Assembly: GCA_003220855.1 (NCBI GenBank)
Contig: QHTP01000002.1
Location: 1 to 19,065 of the forward strand
From: Gemmatimonadota bacterium
GTDB lineage: Bacteria; Gemmatimonadota; Gemmatimonadetes; Gemmatimonadales; GWC2-71-9
Length of the DNA: 19,065 nucleotides
Direction of reading: 5' to 3'
Of this stretch, positions 5,389-13,765 are shown piece after piece. Position numbers and translations under genes: made by a program. Each line of letters begins with the position of its first letter. The first letter of the stretch is position 1. The notes under the pieces are model-generated. The model saw only the letters and a program-made list of their open reading frames with translations, was not told the origin of the DNA and did no database searches.

Positions 5389-7323
5389 ATGAGGTACCTG
5401 CTGCTCCACACCTCCGCGTGGGATCCGACAAGTGTCGGGCCCGCGCTCGAGCGCGCTCAAATCGAAACGCGCCAGGCCCGTCTGCCGCGGGACCTCGCGG
5501 TGGACGAGCGGCCGAGTGTCTTCGTGCTCGACTCCGAAAGCCGTTCCGCGTTTCCACTCGACGTGCTGCGCGCCTTCGTCGACGCGGGTGGCGCGATCGT
5601 GGCCCTGGGCCGCAACGGCGAGGCGGACGTCCCGCCGGAGATGCCGGCCGAGCTGCTCTCGGGGTTCGTGCGCCAGCCCGTCGGCGCCCGGCAGCTGCTG
5701 GTAGCGGTGCGGGCGGGGTATCGCGAGGCCGCCGCCCGCGTCGAGACCGCTCGGGCCCGGGCCGAGGCTGCGAGCCGCAGCCGCGAGATCGGGGAGCTCA
5801 CCCGCATCGGCGTCGCGCTCGGCACCGAGCGCGACGTGAAGTCCCTGCTCGACCTCATCCTCACGCAGGCCCGCCGCATCACGTCCTCCGACGCCGGCAG
5901 CCTCTACCTCGTCGAAACCGGCGAGCAGGGTCAGAAGCGCCTGCGCTTCCGGCTGGCGCAGACCTATTCCAAGCCCGAGGCGCCGTTCATCGAGTTCACG
6001 ATTCCCGTCGACCGCTCGAGCCTCGCGGGCTATACCGCCGTGACGGGTGAGCCGCTCGTGATCGATGACGCGTACTTTCTGCCGCCCGACGTGGAGTACA
6101 GCATCAATCGCTCGTTCGACGAGCGGTACGGCTATCGCACCAAGTCCATGCTCGTCATCCCCATGAAGGATCACAAGGAAGACGTGATCGGCGTGCTGCA
6201 GCTGATCAACCGCAAGCGCAACCCCGAAGCGGTGCTCGCGACTCCCGCGGACGTCGACGGCCAGGTCGTGCCGTACTCGAAGCGCACCGTGGAGCTCGTC
6301 ACCGCGCTCGCCGGCCAGGCCGCGGTCGCCATCGAGAACAGCCGGTTGTACGAGGAGATCGAACGGCTGTTCGAAGGGTTCGTCAAGGCGGCGGTGCACG
6401 CGATCGAGCAGCGCGACCCCACCACCTTCGGCCACTCGGGACGCGTGGCCAACATGACGGTGGGCCTCGCCGTGGTGGTGGACCGCGCAGGCGACGGCGC
6501 CTACCAGGGCGTGCGCTTCACGCGCGAGCAGATCCGCGAGCTGCGCTACGCCGGGCTGCTGCACGACTTCGGGAAGGTGGGCGTGCGTGAGCAGGTGCTC
6601 GTCAAAGCGAAGAAGCTCTATCCACTCCAACTCGAGCTCATCCGGCAGCGTCACGACTTCGTGCGGCGCACGGCGGAGCGGGAGTTCTGGAGGCGGCGCG
6701 CCGAGTTTCTCGAGGCGCACGGCCGCCAGGGGTACGAGGAGTTCCTCACGGAGCTCGCGGCCGAGCATGCCCGCGAAGTCGAAATCCCGGACCGTTTTCT
6801 CAACGCCGTGCTGCGGGCGAACGAGCCGACGGTGCTGCCGGCAGAGCGGTTCGAGGAGCTGCTCACCCTGGCCCGCTGCACCTATCAGGATCTGTCGGGC
6901 GAGCAGAGGACCTACTTGAGCGACGAGGAGATGCGTTACCTCACGATCCCCAAGGGGTCGCTCGACGAGGGCGAGCGGCAGGAGATCGAAAGCCACGTCA
7001 CCAACACCTACCGCTTCCTGCAGCAGATTCCCTGGACCCGCGAGCTGCAGCACGTGCCCATGATCGCCTACGGGCACCATGAGAAGCTCGACGGTGGAGG
7101 CTATCCCCGGCGTGTGACGGGTGAGGCGATCCCGATTCAAACCCGCATGATGACGATCAGCGACATCTACGACGCCCTGACCGCCGCCGACCGCCCCTAC
7201 AAGTCCGCAGTGGCGCCCGCCCGCGCCCTCGACATCATGGTGGAGGAGGTGCGCGCCGGCCAGCTCGACCAGGAGCTGTTCCGGCTGTTCGTGGATGCCA
7301 AGGTGTTCGAAGCGAACACCTAG
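5389..7323 (+). CDS. GAF/HD-GYP domain protein, predicted cyclic-di-GMP phosphodiesterase
   Basis: A 644-residue cytoplasmic signalling protein. Residues 1-110 look like a degenerate receiver/Rossmann segment (MRYLLLHTSAWDPTSVGPAL, SVFVLDSESR). A short coiled coil follows (about 112-140), then a GAF domain (about 145-320: GSLYLVETGEQG, VTGEPLVIDDAYF, SMLVIPMKDHKEDVIGVLQL). The HD-GYP domain follows: GHSGRVANM, HDFGK with H392-D393, HHE at 563-565, and DGGGYP at about 568-573, so the catalytic signature is complete. The family hydrolyses c-di-GMP at a bi- or trinuclear metal site. Oddity: HD and HHE are about 170 residues apart, against roughly 50-60 in typical HD-GYP proteins, because of a helical, charged insertion (about 415-510). 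The stop TAG shares the palindrome CTAG with the stop of the convergent TSUP gene. Confidence 0.9.
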   Translation: MRYLLLHTSAWDPTSVGPALERAQIETRQARLPRDLAVDERPSVFVLDSESRSAFPLDVLRAFVDAGGAIVALGRNGEADVPPEMPAELLSGFVRQPVGARQLLVAVRAGYREAAARVETARARAEAASRSREIGELTRIGVALGTERDVKSLLDLILTQARRITSSDAGSLYLVETGEQGQKRLRFRLAQTYSKPEAPFIEFTIPVDRSSLAGYTAVTGEPLVIDDAYFLPPDVEYSINRSFDERYGYRTKSMLVIPMKDHKEDVIGVLQLINRKRNPEAVLATPADVDGQVVPYSKRTVELVTALAGQAAVAIENSRLYEEIERLFEGFVKAAVHAIEQRDPTTFGHSGRVANMTVGLAVVVDRAGDGAYQGVRFTREQIRELRYAGLLHDFGKVGVREQVLVKAKKLYPLQLELIRQRHDFVRRTAEREFWRRRAEFLEAHGRQGYEEFLTELAAEHAREVEIPDRFLNAVLRANEPTVLPAERFEELLTLARCTYQDLSGEQRTYLSDEEMRYLTIPKGSLDEGERQEIESHVTNTYRFLQQIPWTRELQHVPMIAYGHHEKLDGGGYPRRVTGEAIPIQTRMMTISDIYDALTAADRPYKSAVAPARALDIMVEEVRAGQLDQELFRLFVDAKVFEANT

Positions 7324-7676
7324 CGGACCAGGAGCCGGACCGCCACGATCATGAGGAACACGCCGAACGCCCTCCGCAGCGCCGCGTCCGACAGCGTCCC
7401 CGCCAGCTTCGCTCCGAGCAGGGCGCCGAAGAACAACCCCGCGGCGATGATCGCCGCGTACGGCACGTTCACCTGGCCCCGCCGGTAGTATTCCATCGCC
7501 CCGAGCAATCCGACCGGGAGCAGCAGCGCGGCGAGCGAGGTGCCGTTGGCGGTGTGCTGGGGCAGCTTGGCGACGAGCACCAGCCCCGGGATGATCACGA
7601 TCGCCCCACCCACGCCGAACAGGCCCGACACCACGCCGGCCACGAGACCGATCATCGCCACGAGCACCCACGTCAT
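7320..7676 (-). CDS. Half-size TauE/SafE (TSUP) family membrane protein
   Basis: A 118-residue hydrophobic protein with about four membrane segments. It carries the TSUP signatures GLVAGVVSGLFGVGGAIVIIP near the N-terminus and HTANGTSLAALLLPVG in the second helix. Full-length TSUP permeases have about 250 residues made of two such repeats; this one has only a single repeat with its own start and stop. Half-size members occur in many bacteria and may dimerise, so it need not be a fragment. TSUP proteins move sulfite, sulfoacetate, other organosulfonates or small organic anions; the substrate here is unknown. The ATG at 7676 overlaps the hyuB stop by 4 nt (ATGA), so it is the last gene of the ten-gene operon. 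Coupling to a hydantoinase/oxoprolinase pair hints at import or export of that pathway's substrate or product (inference). Confidence 0.85.
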   Translation of the reverse strand: MTWVLVAMIGLVAGVVSGLFGVGGAIVIIPGLVLVAKLPQHTANGTSLAALLLPVGLLGAMEYYRRGQVNVPYAAIIAAGLFFGALLGAKLAGTLSDAALRRAFGVFLMIVAVRLLVR

Positions 7677-9226
7677 CGCTCGCCTCCTGGTTCAGGTTGT
7701 CCCCACCCGCCTCCGCCCGGTGTCTCGACGCGCACCACGTCGCCGGGCGCGAGCGGCGTGCTCACCTTCGGCGGAAGCGGGACGCCGTTGACGAGGGTGC
7801 GACCCGGGGCGCCCGCGCCGCCACCGCCCGCGCCGCAAGGGGCGTGGCGCCGCCGTTCCGAGAGAAAGCTCGCGTCCATGGGGGCGAGCGCTTCGAATTC
7901 CCGCGTCACCCCTGCTCCGCCCATCCACTTGCCCGCCCCGCCACTCCCCCGACGCACGCCGTAGGACCGGATCCGCAAGGGATACTCCATCTCGAGCACC
8001 TCGACGGGCGTGTTCCGCGTGTTCGACATGCCGACGTGCACGCCCGACGGTCCGTGAGCGCCGGGGCTCGCTCCCTGGCCGCCGCCCATGGTCTCGTAGT
8101 AGGTCCAGCCTGCTTCGAGCCCCGACCCCCGAACCCCGATCCCGCCGAAGGTGACGTTGTTCATGGTGCCTTGCCCTTGCGCCGGAACGGAGAGACCGCC
8201 GTTCGCGAGCGCGAGGAACACGGTGTCCGCGATACGCTGTGACGTCTCCACGTTGCCCGCAGCCACCGCGCTCGGGAAGCGGGCGTGCACCAGGCAGCCT
8301 TCGGGCGCCGTGACCCGCACGACGCGGGTCACGCCGCCGTTCGTCGGCACGTCTTCGGGCAACAGCGTACGCACCACGAACAGCACCGCCGAGCGCGCGA
8401 CGGCGAGCGGGCAGTTGACGTTGCCGCGCGCGGCGGGCGCGGTGCCGGTGAAATCCGCGTGGAACACACCGTCCCGGATGTCCACGCGGACCTGAATCGC
8501 CAGGTCTCGGTCGTCGACGCCGTCGCCTTCCAACCAGTCGGTGGCGGTGAGCCCGGTCGCCTCGACGCGTGCCAGCGCCTGGCGGGCCCGCCGCTCGGCG
8601 TACGCCTGGAGGTCGCGGGCGGCCTCGCGCAGCACGGCCCAGCCGTGGCGCGCCGCGAGCGCGCGCAGGTCGTCCGCGCCGCGCTCCACCGCGGCGCGCT
8701 GGGCCGCGAGATCGGCGCGGCGCGCCTCCGGGGTCCGCACGTTGGCGAGGAGGAAGCGCTCCACCTCGGGCGTGAGGAGGAGTGGCGGCACGACCACGCC
8801 CTCGGCAAAGATGTCGCGCGCCCCCGCGGGCATGCTCCCCGCCTGCATGCCGCCCACGTCAGAATGGTGCGCCCGCACCACGCCGTAGCCGCCCACCGCG
8901 CCGTCCACCTCCACCGCACCGACGAGCGTGATGTCCGGGAGGTGCGACCCGCCGGCGTAGGGATCGTTCAAGATGAAGACCTCGCCCGGCGCGGGGGACA
9001 GTGCCCGCACGGCGGCGACGGACTCGTGCAGCGCGCCCAGATGCACCGGAATGTGGGCCGCCTGGGCGATCATCTCGCCGGCGGCGTCGAACAGGGCCGC
9101 GGAGCAGTCGCGTCGCTCCCGGATGTTGGGCGAGACCGCCGAATGAATCAGCACCAGCCCCATCTCCTCCGCGACGGAGGCGAAGGCGTGCCCCATCACC
9201 TCGAGGCCCACGGCGTCGAGGCTCAC
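7673..9226 (-). CDS. hyuB: Hydantoinase B/oxoprolinase family protein (HyuB)
   Basis: A 517-residue subunit of the ATP-dependent hydantoinase/5-oxoprolinase/acetone carboxylase superfamily, which acts with HyuA to open cyclic amides such as N-methylhydantoin or 5-oxoproline. Motifs in order: FILNDPYAGGSHLPDITLVG (residues 84-103), DFTGTAPAARGNVNCPLA, YYETMGGGQGASPGAHGPSG, NTRNTPVEVLEMEYPLRI, GSGGAGKWMGGAGVTREFE and the terminal ETPGGGGWG. The GTG start at 9226 overlaps the hyuA stop (GTGA); a longer frame to 9271 exists but runs into hyuA and adds non-family residues. The TGA overlaps the TSUP ATG. A G-rich repeat (8120-8143) encodes GIGVRGSGLE just before YYETMGGG. The exact substrate cannot be assigned from sequence. 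Confidence 0.92.
   Translation of the reverse strand: MSLDAVGLEVMGHAFASVAEEMGLVLIHSAVSPNIRERRDCSAALFDAAGEMIAQAAHIPVHLGALHESVAAVRALSPAPGEVFILNDPYAGGSHLPDITLVGAVEVDGAVGGYGVVRAHHSDVGGMQAGSMPAGARDIFAEGVVVPPLLLTPEVERFLLANVRTPEARRADLAAQRAAVERGADDLRALAARHGWAVLREAARDLQAYAERRARQALARVEATGLTATDWLEGDGVDDRDLAIQVRVDIRDGVFHADFTGTAPAARGNVNCPLAVARSAVLFVVRTLLPEDVPTNGGVTRVVRVTAPEGCLVHARFPSAVAAGNVETSQRIADTVFLALANGGLSVPAQGQGTMNNVTFGGIGVRGSGLEAGWTYYETMGGGQGASPGAHGPSGVHVGMSNTRNTPVEVLEMEYPLRIRSYGVRRGSGGAGKWMGGAGVTREFEALAPMDASFLSERRRHAPCGAGGGGAGAPGRTLVNGVPLPPKVSTPLAPGDVVRVETPGGGGWGQPEPGGER
8120..8143 (-). repeat. G-quadruplex-forming repeat inside hyuB
   Basis: On the coding strand, GGG-ATC-GGGG-TTC-GGGGG-TC-GGGG gives four G-runs with loops of 2-3 nt. 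It encodes residues about 362-369, in a segment that is usually shorter in relatives. It resembles the repeat in prmC in type and in its position before a conserved Gly-rich motif. Confidence 0.7.
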
Positions 9227-11199
9227 GTGCGCACCAGGAGCACCGCGCCCGACGCGTGCACCGTGCCGCACCAGCCGGGCTCGACGAGCGCGGTCGCGTC
9301 GCGGCCGGCCAGGATCGCAGGACCCTGAATCGTCACGCCTGCTGCGAGCTCGTCGAGCGACCAGACGGAACCCGTGACCCGCTCCCCGCGCACGACGAAG
9401 GCGCGCGGCCCCACCGGCCGCCGCCCGGTGCGGGTCTCGCCCGCGAAGCGCGGCAGCGGTCCCTCGCGCAGGGCCACGACGCGCAGATTCACGATCTCCA
9501 GCGCCAGGCCGCCGCCTGCGTGTCCGTAGCGCCGGCGGTGCGCCGCCAGGAACGCGTCACGAATCCGTGCCGGGTCGTCGCTGTCGACCGGGATCGTCAC
9601 CTCGTAGCCCTGGCCCGCGAAGCGACAGTCGGCAAAGCGCGGCAGCGCGCCACCGGGTATCTGTCGTGCGCCCTCCGCGAGCAGCGGTCCGAACGCGAGA
9701 GCCAGCGCCCGCGGCTCGAGACCGTCCAGGGGACGGTGGAACGACGCGAGCAGATCGGCGCGCTCGTCCGCCGCCGCGAGCCCCAGCGCGGATAGCGCGC
9801 CCGGATGCGGCGGGATGACGATCGTGCCCATCCCCAGTGCCTCGGCCAGCTGGCACCCGAACAGGCCCCCCGCGCCGCCGAACGGCAACAACGCCATGCG
9901 GCGCGGGTCGAGGCCACGCGCGACGCTCACCCGTTTCAGGGCGCGGGCCATGACGGCGCCGGCCACGGCGACGATCCCCGCGGCCATCCGTGCGGAATCG
10001 CTCCCGGCGGCGGGGCCCAGCTGACGCAGAGCCCGCTCCGCGGCCGCCGGGTCGAGCCGCACCTCGTCGGCCAGCGGGCTGTCCGCGTCGAGCCACCCCA
10101 GCGCCACGCAGGCATCGGTCACGGTGGGCCGCTCGCCGCCGCGCCCGTAGCACGCCGGGCCCGGGACCGCCCCGGCGCTCTCCGGCCCGACGCGCAGGGC
10201 TCCACCCTCGTCCACGCGCGCGATGCTGCCGCCGCCGGCGCTCACGGTCTCGATCAGCACCGCGGGCAACGCGAGCGGGACGCCGCCGACCGTGCTTCCG
10301 CCGTCGGCGAGGGGGGCGCCCCCGACCACGAGACTCGCGTCGGCGCTCGTCCCGCCCATGTCCAGTGTGAGCAGATCGGACTGGCCGACGGCGGCGCCGA
10401 CCAGACGCGCCCCGACCACGCCACCCGCCGGGCCCGAGAGCGCCAGCGATGCCGCGTGCGCCGCCGCGGCGGCGGGCGCGCGCGTACCCCCGCTCGAGGT
10501 CATCACCCGCAGCGCGCCGATCCCCCGCTTGCGCACGCCGCCGTCGAGACGCTCGAGGTATGTCGAGACCTTGGGACGGAGGTACGCCTCGACCGTGGTC
10601 GTGCTGGTGCGCTCGAACTCGCGGAACAGCGGAAGCACCTCGTGCCCGGTCGCAACGGGCACGCGCGGCAGCGCGTCGCGCAGGGCGCCGGCGAGACGCC
10701 GCTCGTGTGTCGGGTCGCGAAAGGCGAATAGCAGTGCGATGGCGACAGCTTCCGGCGCGAGCGTGCGCACCCCGGCGACCACGCGCGCCACCTCCCCCTC
10801 GGTGAGCGGCTCGAGCACCCCGCTGGGGCCGATGCGCTCCGTGACGCCCACGACGTCACCCCGGGCCACGAGCGGTGGTGGATGGTGGCGCGCCAGATCG
10901 TAGAGTGCGGCGCGGTCCTGACGTCGCAGCCACAGCAGGTCCTCGAACCCGCGCGTCGTTACCAGTACCACGCGCGCGCCGCGCCGCTCGAGCAGCGCGT
11001 TGGTCGCGATCGTGGTGCCGTGGACCAGGAGTTCGATGGCCGGTGCGTGGGGGGCTCCGGCTAGGGCGTCCAGCGCCCGAAACATCCCCACCGTGGGATC
11101 CTCCGGCGTGGTGGCGACTTTGCGGACCTCGATCGCGCCGTCGGGGGTGAGCGCGACCAGGTCGGTGAAGGTGCCTCCCACGTCGACGCCGACCCTCAC
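9223..11199 (-). CDS. hyuA: Hydantoinase A/oxoprolinase family protein (HyuA)
   Basis: A 658-residue ATP-binding subunit of the hydantoinase/oxoprolinase superfamily with an actin/acetate-kinase-like fold. The N-terminal phosphate-binding loop is VGVDVGGTFTDLV (residues 3-15). It is followed by LVHGTTIATNALLERRGARV, TSSGG, the second phosphate motif LDMGGTSADASLVVGG (279-294), and PFGGAGGLFG at 439-448. The C-terminal beta-rich domain ends GPAILAGRDATALVEPGW. The length is that of free-standing HyuA proteins. The GTG start at 11199 overlaps the lnt stop by 4 nt, and the purine-rich 3' end of lnt (GGTGGGGAGGGG) supplies its ribosome-binding site. With HyuB it forms a complete two-gene set, so an ATP-driven lactam hydrolase (5-oxoprolinase or N-methylhydantoinase) is likely; a carboxylase is less likely because no gamma subunit is present. 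Confidence 0.93.
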   Translation of the reverse strand: MRVGVDVGGTFTDLVALTPDGAIEVRKVATTPEDPTVGMFRALDALAGAPHAPAIELLVHGTTIATNALLERRGARVVLVTTRGFEDLLWLRRQDRAALYDLARHHPPPLVARGDVVGVTERIGPSGVLEPLTEGEVARVVAGVRTLAPEAVAIALLFAFRDPTHERRLAGALRDALPRVPVATGHEVLPLFREFERTSTTTVEAYLRPKVSTYLERLDGGVRKRGIGALRVMTSSGGTRAPAAAAAHAASLALSGPAGGVVGARLVGAAVGQSDLLTLDMGGTSADASLVVGGAPLADGGSTVGGVPLALPAVLIETVSAGGGSIARVDEGGALRVGPESAGAVPGPACYGRGGERPTVTDACVALGWLDADSPLADEVRLDPAAAERALRQLGPAAGSDSARMAAGIVAVAGAVMARALKRVSVARGLDPRRMALLPFGGAGGLFGCQLAEALGMGTIVIPPHPGALSALGLAAADERADLLASFHRPLDGLEPRALALAFGPLLAEGARQIPGGALPRFADCRFAGQGYEVTIPVDSDDPARIRDAFLAAHRRRYGHAGGGLALEIVNLRVVALREGPLPRFAGETRTGRRPVGPRAFVVRGERVTGSVWSLDELAAGVTIQGPAILAGRDATALVEPGWCGTVHASGAVLLVRT

Positions 11200-12761
11200 C
11201 CCTCCCCACCTCTCTCACGCCAGGCCCGCAGTGCCAGCACGCCGGCGAACCCGAGCGTGGCGAGCACGCAGAGCGTACCGACCCAGTCGCCGAGCCGCAC
11301 GTACAGGGGGATCACGGCACTCGTGAGCACGCGTCCCGCGATCACCGTGTCGACCTCGAGCCCAGTGGCCGACGCAGTCCGGCCCAGCGGATCGACGAAC
11401 TCCGAGATGCCGTCGTTCGCGGCGCGCGCGATGCCCGCCCGCGTCTCGATCGCTCGCATCACCAGGTGGGTCGCGTGCTGGTAGGGGCCCGCGGTGCGGC
11501 CGTACCAGGCATCGTTCGTGATGTTCACGAGAAAGTCGGCTCCCGCCGCGCGGTAGCGGCGCGCCAGATCGTCGAACGCCGACTCGTAGCAGATGACCAC
11601 CCCGAAGCGACCCAGGGGGCTGGGGTAGAGCGGCAGCGTCGACCCCGGCGAAAACCCGCCGGACCAATTGCCCAGGCCGGGCACACTGCGAAAAAGTCGC
11701 ACCGGGACGAACGGGACCCGCTCGACGACGGGCACGAGATAGTGCTTGCCGTACACGGGATACGCCCGCCACTGGCCGGTCGAGTCGTAGAAAAAGGCGG
11801 CGTTGTAGGCGTCCTGAGTCACCGCGTGCAGGCCGCCCGTGAGAATGGGCGTGTGCGCGTCGCGCGCAAGCGCAGCGAGCTGCGCGTCCCATGCGGGCGT
11901 CTCCGCCAGCCAGCCGGGAACGGCGGCTTCGGGCCACACCAGCAGGTCGAGCCGGGCACCGGATTCGAGCCGGCGCGACAGGTCCACCAGCTTCGCCATG
12001 ACGCTGTCGGCGTGCCGCGGATCCCATTTTTCTCGGAAGCCTTCGTTCGGCTGGACGAGGCCCACCATCCCGAGGTCGCGCAGCGGCAGCGTGCGCATGC
12101 GCCAGGCCCCGTACCACCACGCGGCGCAAACCGTCACCGCCAGCGCCGCGAGCGGCCGCCAGCGGACGGGCGCACGCTCTACCTCACAACCGGCGTCGTC
12201 CCACAGCCCCGCCATGAGCATCACGTTGCACCAGGCGAGCCAGAGGGTCACGCCCCGCGCCCCGGCCAGGTCGGCCCACTGCACCAGGACCGGCGCCTCG
12301 CCGAGCGAGGTCCCGAGCCCGAGCCAGGGAAAGCGAATGTCCCCCTGGTGACCGATGGCCCACTCCACTGCCGTCCACGCGACGGGGAACACTACCCACA
12401 GCGGGATGACCGGCACGGCGACGCGCACCCGCACGACGAACCAGAACAGCGCGGCAGTCCAGAGGCCGAAGATCGCGATGGTCGCGAGGTAGCCGAGCCC
12501 CGCGAGCGGCGTGAAGTGCCACAGCGCCACCACCAGCCAATACAAGACCGCGCCATTGGTGACGAACCCGTACCAGAAGCCGTAGCGCAGAGCAGCCCCG
12601 AAGGCGCGCTCCCGCTCCAGCGCGCGCAGCAGCACGACCGCGGGAGTGACGGCGACAAAGCTCAGGATCGGAAGGCGGAACGGTGGATAGCTCGCCGTGA
12701 GCAGCGCGGCGCCCAGCGCGACCAGGCCGACCACCCGGCGGCCGGGGGTGGGGGTCGTCAC
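11196..12761 (-). CDS. lnt: Apolipoprotein N-acyltransferase
   Basis: A 521-residue inner-membrane enzyme that N-acylates the N-terminal cysteine of lipoproteins, the last step of lipoprotein maturation in Gram-negative bacteria. About six hydrophobic segments fill residues 10-210, and a periplasmic nitrilase-fold domain follows. The catalytic triad is E278 (VWPEAAVPG), K339 (YGKHYLVPVVERVPF) and C391 (VICYESAF), close in number to E. coli Lnt (E267, K335, C387). A final membrane helix sits near 490-512. The GTG start at 12761 overlaps the stop of the Gfo/Idh gene, and the TGA overlaps the hyuA start. Its presence supports a diderm envelope. It lies between unrelated metabolic genes, so the operon is mixed in function. 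Confidence 0.95.
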   Translation of the reverse strand: MTTPTPGRRVVGLVALGAALLTASYPPFRLPILSFVAVTPAVVLLRALERERAFGAALRYGFWYGFVTNGAVLYWLVVALWHFTPLAGLGYLATIAIFGLWTAALFWFVVRVRVAVPVIPLWVVFPVAWTAVEWAIGHQGDIRFPWLGLGTSLGEAPVLVQWADLAGARGVTLWLAWCNVMLMAGLWDDAGCEVERAPVRWRPLAALAVTVCAAWWYGAWRMRTLPLRDLGMVGLVQPNEGFREKWDPRHADSVMAKLVDLSRRLESGARLDLLVWPEAAVPGWLAETPAWDAQLAALARDAHTPILTGGLHAVTQDAYNAAFFYDSTGQWRAYPVYGKHYLVPVVERVPFVPVRLFRSVPGLGNWSGGFSPGSTLPLYPSPLGRFGVVICYESAFDDLARRYRAAGADFLVNITNDAWYGRTAGPYQHATHLVMRAIETRAGIARAANDGISEFVDPLGRTASATGLEVDTVIAGRVLTSAVIPLYVRLGDWVGTLCVLATLGFAGVLALRAWRERGGEG

Positions 12762-13765
12762 AGCAGCACGTCGCGCCCTTCGTCGGCGGACCGATAGACG
12801 GCCTCGAGCACCCGGTGCAGGGCCAGCTGGTCGCGCGGCGGCGGCGCGTTCACGTCACCCTTGATGACCGCCAGGAAATACGTCCATTCGGCGCGGTACG
12901 ATTGCACGAACGCCGTCTCCCGCCCGCTCGCGCCGGTGGGCGTCACGTCGCTCACGTTGCCGTGTATCTCCTTGAAGATGCGCAGCGGCTGAACGCTCGC
13001 CGACCCTTTCGTCCCCACCAGGTCGAACCAGAAGCGCTCGGCCTCCCCCATGTGCCGCCAGCTCACGTCGATCGAGAGCGACACGCCGCTCTCGCACACC
13101 ACGAGCGCCGTCGCCATGTCTTCCACGCCGTCTTTCGATTGACCGATGGTATGCGCGGCAACGCGCTTCGCCGCTGGCCAGCCCGCGAGCCACAGGCCCA
13201 AGTCGAGCAGCTGCAGGCCCAGGTCGAGAAAGGCGCCGCCCCCCGCCTCCTGGCGCCGCAGCCGCCAGCCAATGACCTGGCGGCTCGGCTGGAACGTGTA
13301 CCACCCGCCCCGGATGGCCTGCAGCAGTCCGATGTCGCCCCCGGCCAGGAACCCCCGCACCGCCTGCACGTCCGACCGGAAGCGATGGTTCATGCCGACC
13401 ATGACCCGCTTGCCGTATTTCTCGCTCGCCTGGAGCACGCGCTCGACCCCCGCGACGGTGAGGGCGAGCGGGCGCTCGCACAGGACGTGCACGCCCGCGG
13501 CGAGCGCCGAGACGACGTGGATCTCGTGTAGGTGGTTGGGCGTACAGATCGCCACCGCGTCCGCGTGGGCGTACTTCAGGACCTCTTCGATGTCGTCGAA
13601 CGTCTCCTTGACGTCGAACCGGCCGGCCAGGGCCTGCGCCTTGCTCAGATCGTTGTCGCAAATCGCCGCCACCTCGACGCCGGGCAGCCGGCGCAGCGAC
13701 GGCAGATGGGCGACCTGCGCGATCGCTCCCGCCCCGACGACGGCGACGCGGATCGGGTCGCTCAC
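12758..13765 (-). CDS. Gfo/Idh/MocA-family oxidoreductase, catalytic residues altered
   Basis: A 335-residue protein with an N-terminal NAD(P)-binding Rossmann fold, VAVVGAGAIAQVAHLPSL (residues 7-24), then AICDND and AICTPNHLHEIH. The C-terminal alpha/beta domain carries GGGAFLDLGLQLLDLGLWLAG (175-195). Family members oxidise or reduce sugars, inositols or related polyols with a Lys in the motif EKP and a His in a 'D(x)G(x)H' helix. Here the first is ERP (R98) and the second has Gln (Q185), so classical dehydrogenase chemistry is doubtful. The GTG start at 13765 overlaps the stop of the barrel gene; a longer frame to 13858 is inside that gene and is not family-like. Its TGA overlaps the lnt GTG. 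Substrate unknown; an envelope-sugar role is only suggested by the neighbouring lnt and barrel genes. Confidence 0.9.
   Translation of the reverse strand: MSDPIRVAVVGAGAIAQVAHLPSLRRLPGVEVAAICDNDLSKAQALAGRFDVKETFDDIEEVLKYAHADAVAICTPNHLHEIHVVSALAAGVHVLCERPLALTVAGVERVLQASEKYGKRVMVGMNHRFRSDVQAVRGFLAGGDIGLLQAIRGGWYTFQPSRQVIGWRLRRQEAGGGAFLDLGLQLLDLGLWLAGWPAAKRVAAHTIGQSKDGVEDMATALVVCESGVSLSIDVSWRHMGEAERFWFDLVGTKGSASVQPLRIFKEIHGNVSDVTPTGASGRETAFVQSYRAEWTYFLAVIKGDVNAPPPRDQLALHRVLEAVYRSADEGRDVLL

Noticed and set aside
5101..7671. Minus-strand open frame of 856 codons opposite the HD-GYP gene
   Set aside because: It is antisense to a complete, motif-bearing gene. It has the His/Arg/Leu-rich composition expected from the complementary strand of GC-rich codons, and no recognisable motif.
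7320..7676. TSUP gene as a truncated pseudogene
   Set aside because: It has its own coupled start and stop, intact helices and motifs, and single-repeat TSUP proteins of about 120 residues are known as a normal form.
8285..12797. Long plus-strand frames opposite hyuA, hyuB and lnt
   Set aside because: The minus-strand genes are complete with 4-nt overlaps and active-site residues; the opposite frames show no motifs.
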